64,000 nt of DNA from Ensifer adhaerens (lineage in GTDB: Bacteria > Pseudomonadota > Alphaproteobacteria > Rhizobiales > Rhizobiaceae). Positions 57,362 to 64,000 of the stretch are shown in pieces. A program made the position numbers and the translations under genes. Below the pieces are notes generated by a model, which was not told the DNA's origin, made no database searches, and saw only the letters and a list, made by a program, of their open reading frames with translations. Location of the stretch: contig NZ_LAZS01000006.1 in assembly GCF_002007205.1 (NCBI RefSeq), positions 124,001-188,000 on the forward strand, written 5' to 3'. Each line of letters begins with the position of its first letter. The first letter of the stretch is position 1.

Positions 57362-57892
57362 ATGGGCCTGCCCCTCTTTTCCCGACTGTCGGCCTTCGCC
57401 GCCTTCGGCCTTGCCCTTATCGCTCTGCCCGCCGCAAGCATGGCCCAGCAGCCCGCCGGCACGCCCGGCACGGTCAAGTCCAACCATGGCGCGTGGTCGA
57501 TCGTCTGCGATCAGCCGCCGGGCGCTTCTGCCGACCAGTGCGCCCTGATGCAGAACGTCATTGCCGAGGACCGGCCGGAAGTCGGCCTGTCCGTGGTGGT
57601 ACTGAAGACAGCCGACCGCAAGGCGAAGATCCTGCGCGTGCTTGCCCCGCTCGGCGTGCTCCTGCCGAACGGCCTCGGCCTCAATGTCGACGGCAAGGAT
57701 ATCGGCCGCGCCTATTTCGTTCGCTGTTTCTCCGACGGCTGCTACGCCGAGGTCGTACTCGAGGACGAACTCCTGAAGACCTTCCGCTCCGGCGCGCAGG
57801 CGACCTTCATCGTCTTCCAGTCGCCCGAAGAAGGCATCGGCATCCCGGTCGACCTCAAGGGCTTCGGCGAAGGCTACGACGCGCTGCCCTGA
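57362..57892 (+). CDS. Invasion-associated locus B (IalB) family protein
   Basis: A 176-residue exported protein: signal peptide through SMA near residue 28, then the IalB domain (NHGAWSIVCDQPPGAS, CALMQNVIAED, VVVLKTADRKAKILRVLAPLGVLLPNGL, YFVRCFSDGCYAEVVLE). Conserved Cys probably form disulfides. IalB was first linked to erythrocyte invasion in Bartonella; in soil rhizobia its role is unknown. GAGG about 9 bp upstream favours the ATG at 57362 over 57338. Confidence 0.9.
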   Translation: MGLPLFSRLSAFAAFGLALIALPAASMAQQPAGTPGTVKSNHGAWSIVCDQPPGASADQCALMQNVIAEDRPEVGLSVVVLKTADRKAKILRVLAPLGVLLPNGLGLNVDGKDIGRAYFVRCFSDGCYAEVVLEDELLKTFRSGAQATFIVFQSPEEGIGIPVDLKGFGEGYDALP

Positions 57893-57921
57893 TCGGCAGC
57901 TACCAGCAGGTTCAATTGGAG

Positions 57922-57949
57922 AAAGCCGCGCCTCGCACGCGGCTTTTTT
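57922..57949 (+). terminator. Terminator of the ialB gene
   Basis: AAAGCCGCG (57922-57930) pairs with CGCGGCTTT (57938-57946); the T-run extends to 57949. It lies 29 bp after the stop. Confidence 0.88.
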
Positions 57950-57976
57950 GTTGGCAGAGACCGAGCACAAAAGACA

Positions 57977-58001
57977 AGGCCCGGGTCGATGACCCGGGCC
58001 T
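57977..58001 (-). terminator. Terminator of aroC-ribB
   Basis: AGGCCCGGGTC (57977-57987) with GACCCGGGCCT (57991-58001) around a 3-nt loop; on the minus strand TTGTCTTTTGT follows. It lies 24 bp after the ribB stop. Confidence 0.8.
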
Positions 58002-58025
58002 GATGCGTTGCGATTGCGTCGCGTC

Positions 58026-59126
58026 TCAGATGATGTCGGTCCCGACGATCTTGATGCCGAAGCCTTCGAGGCCGACATAGTGGCGTTCGCGCGAGGCGAG
58101 CAGCCGGATGGAGCTGATGCCGAGATCCTTCAGGATCTGCGCGCCGAGGCCGATTTCCAGCCACTCGTTTTCGCGCGCCTGGGCCTCGTCATGCGCCTCG
58201 CGGTCATGCTTGCCCTTGCGCGCCGTCTGCGACACGCCGACGCCGACCGAGCCTTCGCGCAGGTAGACGATGACACCCCTGCCCTCGTCGGCAATGCGCT
58301 TCATGATGCGATCGATCTGGCAGTCCTTGCCGAAGACGTCGGCGCCGACATCTTCGAGATGCAGGCGGACCGGGATATCGACACCATCACGGATATCGCC
58401 GAAGACGACGGCGAGATGCTGCATCGGATCCCAGGGCAGAGAATAGGAATGCCCCTTGGCCGGACCGTAGGGCGTTTCGATGTCGAAGGAACCGCCCTGC
58501 TCGATCAGCGTTTCCTTGCGCTGGCGATAGGCGATGAGATCGGCGACCGAAACCTGCTTCAGACCGTGGGTCTCGGCGAAGCTCGCCACCTGGGGTCCGC
58601 GCATCACAGTGCCGTCGTCGTTGACGAGTTCGCAGATCACGCCGATCGGCGGCAGGCTGGCAAGCTTGCAGAGGTCGACGGCCGCTTCCGTGTGGCCGGA
58701 GCGCATGAGAACGCCGCCTTCGCGCGCCACCAGCGGGAAGATGTGGCCGGGGCGAACGAAGTCCGTCGGTCCGACATTGGGATTGGCGAGGTTGCGCACC
58801 GTCAGCGTGCGGTCGTCGGCGGAAATGCCCGTCGTCGTGCCGTGCTTGAAATCGACCGAGACGGTGAAGGCGGTCGTGTGGGCGGAATCGTTTTCCGCCA
58901 CCATGGCGTTGAGGTTGAGGCGTTTCGCCTCCTCGCGCGGCATCGGTGTGCAGACGATGCCCGAGGTGTGGCGCACGATGAAGGCCATCTTTTCCGGCGT
59001 GCAATGCACCGCCGCGACGATCAAATCGCCTTCGTTCTCGCGGCCGTCATCATCGGTCACGACGACGATTTCGCCGGCCTCGAAGGCGCGGATGGCATCG
59101 ACGACACGCTTCTGGTCATAGGACAT
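58026..59126 (-). CDS. ribB: 3,4-dihydroxy-2-butanone-4-phosphate synthase with degenerate GTP cyclohydrolase II domain
   Basis: A 366-residue RibBA-type protein. The N-terminal DHBP synthase (about 1-200) is complete: TDDDGRENEGDL, TSGIVCTPM, and HTEAAVDLCKLA. It makes the four-carbon unit for riboflavin from ribulose-5-phosphate. The C-terminal half (about 205-366) has the GCHII fold, but where active enzymes have three zinc Cys (CLTGDVFGSxRCDC) this one reads LEDVGADVFGKDCQ, so zinc binding and GTP cyclohydrolase activity are probably lost. aroC ends 35 bp upstream on the same strand; the two form one unit. Confidence 0.93.
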   Translation of the reverse strand: MSYDQKRVVDAIRAFEAGEIVVVTDDDGRENEGDLIVAAVHCTPEKMAFIVRHTSGIVCTPMPREEAKRLNLNAMVAENDSAHTTAFTVSVDFKHGTTTGISADDRTLTVRNLANPNVGPTDFVRPGHIFPLVAREGGVLMRSGHTEAAVDLCKLASLPPIGVICELVNDDGTVMRGPQVASFAETHGLKQVSVADLIAYRQRKETLIEQGGSFDIETPYGPAKGHSYSLPWDPMQHLAVVFGDIRDGVDIPVRLHLEDVGADVFGKDCQIDRIMKRIADEGRGVIVYLREGSVGVGVSQTARKGKHDREAHDEAQARENEWLEIGLGAQILKDLGISSIRLLASRERHYVGLEGFGIKIVGTDII

Positions 59127-59161
59127 GGTGTTCTTCCCGAATTTGCTGGACCGCTTGCTAT

Positions 59162-60259
59162 TTACTTGAGACGGCCGGTCTGGCCGCGGTCACGCAGGTA
59201 GTGATCGGCGATCGTGCAGGCAAGCATCGCCTCGCCGATCGGCACCGCGCGAATGCCGACGCACGGATCGTGGCGACCCTTGGTGCGCACATCGACCTCG
59301 TTGCCGTCGCTGTCGACCGAGCGGCGCTCGGTGAGGATCGACGAGGTCGGCTTGATGGCGAAACGCGCGATCACCGGCTCGCCGGTCGCGATACCACCGA
59401 GAATACCGCCGGCATGATTGGAGAGGAAGACCGGCTTGCCGTCGGCGCCGATGCGCATCTCGTCGGCGTTTTCCTCGCCGGTGATCTCAGCCGCGCCGAA
59501 GCCGTTACCGATCTCCACGCCCTTGACGGCGTTGATCGACATCAGGTTCGAGGCGATGTCCTGGTCGAGCTTGGCATAGATCGGCGCGCCGATACCGGCG
59601 GGCACGCCCTCGGCGACCACTTCGACGACGGCACCGATCGAAGATCCGGCCTTTCGGATGCCGTCGAGATACTCTTCCCAGACCGGCACGATCTCCGGAT
59701 CCGGCGCGAAGAACGGGTTGTTGCCAACCTCGGCCCAATCCCAGTTGGCGCGGTTGATCTTGTGCTTGCCGATCTGCACGAGGGCGCCACGGACAACGAG
59801 CCCCGGAACGACCTTGCGGGCGATGCCGCCGGCAGCCACGCGCGCCGCCGTCTCGCGCGCCGACGAGCGGCCGCCGCCGCGATAGTCGCGGATGCCGTAC
59901 TTCAGATCATAGGTGTAGTCGGCGTGGCCCGGGCGGTAGCGCTTGGCGATCTCGGAATAATCCTTCGAGCGCTGGTCGGTGTTTTCGATCAGCATCGAGA
60001 TCGGCGTGCCGGTCGAGATCATCGTCTCGCCGTCCTCGTCGAACATCACGCCGGAGAGAACCTTGACCAGATCGTCCTCGCGGCGCTGCGTCACGAAACG
60101 CGACTGGCCGGGTTTCCGCTTGTCGAGCCAGGCCTGGAGTTCGGCGAGCGTGAAGCGGATGCCGGGCGGGCAGCCGTCGACGACGCAGCCAAGCGCCGGC
60201 CCATGGCTTTCGCCCCAGGTGGTGACACGGAAAAGGTGACCAAAGGTGTTATGCGACAT
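59162..60259 (-). CDS. aroC: Chorismate synthase
   Basis: A 365-residue FMN-dependent enzyme, the last step of the shikimate pathway. The three family signatures are visible: [18 protein letters not shown], the [38 protein letters not shown] region and the C-terminal [24 protein letters not shown]. It is complete and of typical length. It heads the aroC-ribB unit; its cofactor FMN derives from the pathway of its partner. Confidence 0.97.
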   Translation of the reverse strand: MSHNTFGHLFRVTTWGESHGPALGCVVDGCPPGIRFTLAELQAWLDKRKPGQSRFVTQRREDDLVKVLSGVMFDEDGETMISTGTPISMLIENTDQRSKDYSEIAKRYRPGHADYTYDLKYGIRDYRGGGRSSARETAARVAAGGIARKVVPGLVVRGALVQIGKHKINRANWDWAEVGNNPFFAPDPEIVPVWEEYLDGIRKAGSSIGAVVEVVAEGVPAGIGAPIYAKLDQDIASNLMSINAVKGVEIGNGFGAAEITGEENADEMRIGADGKPVFLSNHAGGILGGIATGEPVIARFAIKPTSSILTERRSVDSDGNEVDVRTKGRHDPCVGIRAVPIGEAMLACTIADHYLRDRGQTGRLK

Positions 60260-60373
60260 GAAGGCTACCGGACCTTAAACAAGCAACGGCGGTACGTTTC
60301 GTACGCGGATGCCCTCTCTTAGTTCAAAGCCGGTTAAGGGGAAAGACTTTTGCGCCGGGCGAGGCAGGCTTCG

Positions 60374-63300
60374 TCACGAAGCCAGGCGCAGGCCGCGTTC
60401 GGTTGCAAAGGCGAGAAACTTCTCTGAGCTCAAGGGCCGGGAAAACGCGTAGCCCTGCAGGACGTCGCAGCCGAGGATGCCGAGCATTTCGGCATGCGCC
60501 ATCGTCTCCACCCCCTCGGCCACGGTCTCGATATTGAGCGAGCGGGCGATCTCGATGATCGAACGGATCAGCGCCTGCTCGCGGCGGGCGCTCAGTATCG
60601 GGACCACCAACTGGCGATCGATCTTCAGCCGCTTCGGCTTGATCTTCAAAAGGCTGACGATCGAGGTATGGCCGGTGCCGAAATCGTCGAGCTCGATATC
60701 GATGCAGAGCTTCTTGATCCCCTCGATGTTGGCGGCGACGATATCGTCGCTCTCATCGAGGAAGATCGATTCCACCAGCTCGAAGCAGATCTGGCCGGGC
60801 GCGATGCTCAGACCTTCAAGCGAGGACAGAAGGTCATCGTCCTGCAGCCGCTTGGCCGAGACATTGACAGAGATCTTGGGAACGCGAACGCCGGCAGCAG
60901 CCCATCGCATCTGATCGGTGAGCGATTTTTCCAGAACGAGACGATCGAGCATCGCCGTGACGTTGAGTTCATCGGCGATCCCGAGAAAACGATCCGGCGT
61001 CAGGATGCCTTCGCGGGGATGCTTCCAGCGTACCAGCGCCTCGACGCCGCAAAGCGCAAGCGTGGTCGCATCGAACTGTGGCTGATACCAGGGCTCGAAC
61101 TCGTCGCGCTCGATGCCTTCCAGGATCTCGTCGGCGGTGCGCTTGGCGGTCACGACTTCCGCCTGCAGCAGCTCGGTAAAGAACTGGTAGCGGTTGCGGC
61201 CGGCTTCCTTGGCGCGGTAAAGCGCAATGTCCGCGTTGACGAGCAGCTTGCGCGCGTCGATCTCCGCCCCCTGTCCGACTGCGACGCCGATGCTGACGCC
61301 GAAGCGGCAGGGAAATCCGTTGTAGTCGACCGGCTGCCGCATCGCCGCGATGATGCGATCGCAACGCGCCGCAAGTGCCGCCTCGCCGGCAGCACCGGTA
61401 ACGGCGACCACGAATTCGTCGCCGCCGATGCGGGCGATGATATCGCCCGGCGAGGTGTTCGCCCTCAGGATCTCGGAGGCATGGATCAGCATGGCATCGC
61501 CGGCGGCATGTCCGAGCGTGTCGTTGATCTGCTTGAACCTGTCGAGGTCGATGTGAAGGATGGCGATGTCTTCCCGATCGCTACGCGCCGTCGTCGTCAG
61601 GCGCTCCAGCGCCTTGTCGAGCATGCGGCGGTTGCCGAGTCCGGTCAGCGGATCATGAAGCGCATTGTGCTCGATGCGCACGCGCGCCTGCTCCAGTTCG
61701 GCGTTCTTGGCGTCCGCCATCGCCTTTGCTGCGCGCAGTTGCTCGGTCATCAGCACATCGTCGGTGACATCGAGCGCCATGCCCACGAACTTGCGCGCGC
61801 CATCCGGCGCGACATGGAGCTTGCCGACCGAGCGAATATGGCGCTCGCTTCCGGCCGACAGCACCACCCGCGCCTGATGCACATAGGTTTCGTCCGCAGC
61901 GATGGCGCGATTGACCGCTTCCAGAGCGGCCTGGCGATCATCGGGATGAAGTGTCGTGAGCCATATTTCCTCGTTCGTAGCGCCGTCGGTGTAGACCAGG
62001 CCATAGAGCTGGTGCATGCGCTCATCCCAGTAGGCGACGTTGTTGTCGAGATCCGCTTCCCACATGCCGCAGCGATAGGAATCGAGCGCCAGGTCGAGCC
62101 GGCGCGAAAGCAATTCCAGATCCTGTTCGCGCTCGTAAAGCCCCTTCAGGGCCTGTTCGAGTTCGAGGTTCTGCTGGTCGACCTGCGCCTTGGCCGCGCT
62201 CAGCCGCTCGTTCTTCAGCACGTCGTCGCTGACATCCCAGCTGATGCCGGTAACCTTTGCGCGGCCATCGGGCCCGCGGTAGCTCGATCCGACATTGCGG
62301 ATATGGCGTATGCTTCCGTCCGACAGGACGACGCGATATTGCGACCGGTACTCAAGCCCATCGTCCAGGCTGCGGAAGAGCGCGTTGGCGGCAATGCCGA
62401 CATCGTCAGGATGCACCGTTGCGCGCCACTCGTCGTATGTCGGCTCCTCCAGGTGAACCTGCAGCCCGTGCAGATCGAACATCCGGTCGTCCCAGGAGCG
62501 CTGCTGCGTCTCGACGTCGATCTCCCATATCCCGATCTTCGACGCGTCGAGCGCCAGGTTCAGGCGATGGGACAGCGTCATCACCTCCCCTTCCCGCGCC
62601 TTCAGCTTGGCGATGTTGCGCTGCCGTTCGTTGACGAGGCCACCGGCCAGCAGGATCGGAATGACGACCACGGTGACAGCGGCCGCGATCGCCAATTGGA
62701 TGAAGCCGCTGTTTTCGGGAAGCTGCCGCCAGCCGCCGACCGGCATGGCCGCAAGCTCCCAAACGCCGCCCGCGAGCTCGAGCCGGCGCGTGACCGGCGC
62801 GGCGCGAAAGAGAGCGTCGTCGCCATAGAACGCATCCTGTATGCGCTCCGGCTCGGAGATGTCGCGGATCGCCAGGTGAACGTCGATGTGGCGGTGATCC
62901 CGCGCCAGTTCCGGCGCCTCGCCGCCCGACTCGAGCAGGCGCGCCGCGCGGTAAAGCGCCTTCTCGTCGATGATCGCCTCGACATACCCCCAGCGCTCCA
63001 TGCGTCCCTGGATTTTCGAGAACACCGGCAGGAACAGTTCAAAACCGCTGCGGCCGCTCGGCAGACGAATCGGACCGATCATCACCGGCCTCACCGTCGA
63101 CGAAGCGCGCTCGACGGCATGCCGCGTGGCGCCGAATCTGTTGAAATCACTGCCGACGAACCATTGCTGGCTCTCGCGCGGGAAGGCGATCCGCACCACC
63201 CCGCCGGGCGCGGCCGAGGCCCGCGCCATCTGCGGATTCTGCAAAAGCAGTTTCGTAGCCATGACGGTGAAATCGTCAGGCGTCATGGCCGGGTGAACGC

Positions 63301-63553
63301 CAATGCTGTTGGCAAAGCCGTTCAGCGCCGCGATGTTGGTGTTTACCTCCGATTGCAGCCGGTTGGCGATGAGGTTCAGCTCATTCTCCGCGTCGATCCT
63401 GAGGTCGTTCTGGAAGTTTTCCCGATTCTGCCGCTCGTAAGTGTGCCCGCCGGTAAAGACGACAAGGCCGGCGATCGCTGCCGGTATGAGCGATGGTCTC
63501 GCAAACCTGGCGGCCGCCCGAATACGGTGGCGCAGAACGTCAATGATTTTCAA
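60374..63553 (-). CDS. Membrane CHASE-like/PAS/GGDEF/EAL c-di-GMP protein
   Basis: A 1059-residue signalling protein. TM1 (about 22-38) and TM2 (about 280-302) flank a periplasmic CHASE-like sensor (FVGSDFNRFGATRHAVERA, then RSGFELFLPVF). Two PAS/PAC domains follow (about 335-445 and 480-595). The GGDEF domain (about 630-790) has an intact GGDEF signature near residue 711 (ARIGGDEFVVAV), and the EAL domain (about 800-1059) has CGVEALVRWKHP, NVSAKRL, CFELVES, LDDFGTGHTS, KIDRQLV and AEGVET, so both activities are possible. No ATG is available near the N-terminus; TTG at 63553 after GAGGG is the likely start. Confidence 0.93.
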   Translation of the reverse strand: MKIIDVLRHRIRAAARFARPSLIPAAIAGLVVFTGGHTYERQNRENFQNDLRIDAENELNLIANRLQSEVNTNIAALNGFANSIGVHPAMTPDDFTVMATKLLLQNPQMARASAAPGGVVRIAFPRESQQWFVGSDFNRFGATRHAVERASSTVRPVMIGPIRLPSGRSGFELFLPVFSKIQGRMERWGYVEAIIDEKALYRAARLLESGGEAPELARDHRHIDVHLAIRDISEPERIQDAFYGDDALFRAAPVTRRLELAGGVWELAAMPVGGWRQLPENSGFIQLAIAAAVTVVVIPILLAGGLVNERQRNIAKLKAREGEVMTLSHRLNLALDASKIGIWEIDVETQQRSWDDRMFDLHGLQVHLEEPTYDEWRATVHPDDVGIAANALFRSLDDGLEYRSQYRVVLSDGSIRHIRNVGSSYRGPDGRAKVTGISWDVSDDVLKNERLSAAKAQVDQQNLELEQALKGLYEREQDLELLSRRLDLALDSYRCGMWEADLDNNVAYWDERMHQLYGLVYTDGATNEEIWLTTLHPDDRQAALEAVNRAIAADETYVHQARVVLSAGSERHIRSVGKLHVAPDGARKFVGMALDVTDDVLMTEQLRAAKAMADAKNAELEQARVRIEHNALHDPLTGLGNRRMLDKALERLTTTARSDREDIAILHIDLDRFKQINDTLGHAAGDAMLIHASEILRANTSPGDIIARIGGDEFVVAVTGAAGEAALAARCDRIIAAMRQPVDYNGFPCRFGVSIGVAVGQGAEIDARKLLVNADIALYRAKEAGRNRYQFFTELLQAEVVTAKRTADEILEGIERDEFEPWYQPQFDATTLALCGVEALVRWKHPREGILTPDRFLGIADELNVTAMLDRLVLEKSLTDQMRWAAAGVRVPKISVNVSAKRLQDDDLLSSLEGLSIAPGQICFELVESIFLDESDDIVAANIEGIKKLCIDIELDDFGTGHTSIVSLLKIKPKRLKIDRQLVVPILSARREQALIRSIIEIARSLNIETVAEGVETMAHAEMLGILGCDVLQGYAFSRPLSSEKFLAFATERGLRLAS

Positions 63554-63815
63554 TGTAATTCCCTCAGTCCCCAACCAAAGGTAGCGGCCGAGTCTTAAGA
63601 TTGGCTTTCGTCACAAATCCTTGGAAAACCCCACAATTCATGGGGAAACTTTGCCGCGATCGATCCGTCGGCAGCGCTCACCCGCTTGAAAAATACGGTA
63701 TCGCCGTCCAGTCTTCCCGTGTCGGCCAGACCATCAAAAATGCGGGGTTGCCCGGCCAAAAGCCAAGTAGCAGGGCAATTTTTGCCACAATCGGGGATCA
63801 AAGGAAGTGACAAGA

Positions 63816-64000
63816 ATGTTCGCAGTTTCGTTGAAGAGGGCAAGAAGAATGCGTTTTGTTATTGCCGCGCTCATGGCCACCGCAGGCCTGCTCTCGCCCT
63901 TGTCAGCCCTGGCCGAAAGCGCCGATGTGGAAGCTACCATTACGGGTGTCGATACCGAACGCCTGAGCCTGTCCCTCGACGACGGCAAGAACTATCAGGC
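63816..64000 (+). CDS. DUF1344 family exported protein, truncated by the window end
   Basis: The first 61 codons of a small secreted protein. From ATG 63816 (AAGGAAG about 10 bp upstream) or ATG 63849 it encodes a signal peptide (RFVIAALMATAGLLSPLSALA) and then AESADVEATITGVDTERLSL, which matches the DUF1344 family of small periplasmic proteins in Rhizobiales. Function unknown. The 3' end lies outside the window. Confidence 0.75.
   Translation, partial: MFAVSLKRARRMRFVIAALMATAGLLSPLSALAESADVEATITGVDTERLSLSLDDGKNYQ

Noticed and set aside
59127-59161. FMN riboswitch before ribB
   Set aside because: Only 35 bp separate aroC and ribB, too short for the conserved RFN element, and ribB appears to be co-transcribed with aroC.
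60494-63598. Long plus-strand open frame of over 1000 codons antisense to the GGDEF/EAL gene
   Set aside because: It is the shadow of a GC-rich coding strand: its product is full of Arg, Asp, His and Gln with no domain, while the opposite strand encodes clear PAS, GGDEF and EAL motifs.

Overview
The window reads as a chromosomal segment of an alphaproteobacterium of the Rhizobiaceae, most likely Sinorhizobium/Ensifer. The evidence is high GC, betA next to cysHDN, a beta-class CcrM-type GANTC methyltransferase, an aa3 oxidase operon that includes the small coxF gene, IalB and DUF1344 proteins, and short palindromic intergenic repeats of the type common in rhizobia. It is mostly core genome. 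No phage, insertion sequence, CRISPR array, plasmid functions or rRNA operon was seen. Species-level assignment is inference.

Layout. 0.2-8.5 kb: choline dehydrogenase (betA), a small membrane/periplasmic pair, a chemoreceptor, and the sulfate-assimilation genes cysH-cysD-cysN. 8.6-17.9 kb: small genes, a BASS-family transporter, an isolated GT8 glycosyltransferase, tRNA-Pro(CGG), tRNA-Gln(TTG), a cupin/MBL/DCC operon and small lipoproteins. 18-29.7 kb: ppdK, a secreted caspase-like protein with peptidoglycan-binding and lectin-like domains, smc, a DUF559 nuclease-like gene, a DsbA-like lipoprotein, a DUF721 protein and mutY. 29.8-37.9 kb: two HAD phosphatases, ccrM, a divergent ArsR/NIPSNAP/ABM locus, a GntR regulator, a branched-chain amino-acid binding protein and a lipoprotein. 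38-47 kb: thrC, an M16 peptidase, a GNAT enzyme, a GGDEF/EAL protein, YqgE, a DsbD-N-like protein and a peroxiredoxin. 47-57 kb (minus strand): L,D-transpeptidase-DUF983-surf1-DUF1304-ispH-thrB-rnhA and, upstream of it, the aa3 oxidase operon ctaC-ctaD-ctaB-coxF-ctaG-ctaE. 57-64 kb: ialB, aroC-ribB(A), a CHASE-like/PAS/GGDEF/EAL protein and the start of a DUF1344 gene.

How the genes work together. The cox operon encodes all three oxidase core subunits together with heme-O synthase and the copper chaperone Cox11, and SURF1 lies in the next operon. A perfect FNR/FixK-type box lies just upstream of ctaC and suggests oxygen control. thrC and thrB complete threonine synthesis. CysH/D/N carry out sulfate activation and APS reduction. 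CcrM and SMC serve the cell cycle and chromosome. Two large GGDEF/EAL proteins and a chemoreceptor handle signalling.

The most notable non-textbook signals are: the FixK-type box at ctaC; an 18-bp palindrome abutting the ArsR start in a divergent ArsR/NIPSNAP/monooxygenase locus; the caspase + peptidoglycan-binding + C-type-lectin-like protein; a perfect 46-bp inverted repeat pair whose inner edge lies 10 bp before smc; tandem 13-bp repeats before ccrM; a Shine-Dalgarno-occluding hairpin before the gene at 30512; and a RibBA whose GTP cyclohydrolase II half lacks its zinc ligands. No wholly new multi-gene system could be demonstrated from sequence alone.
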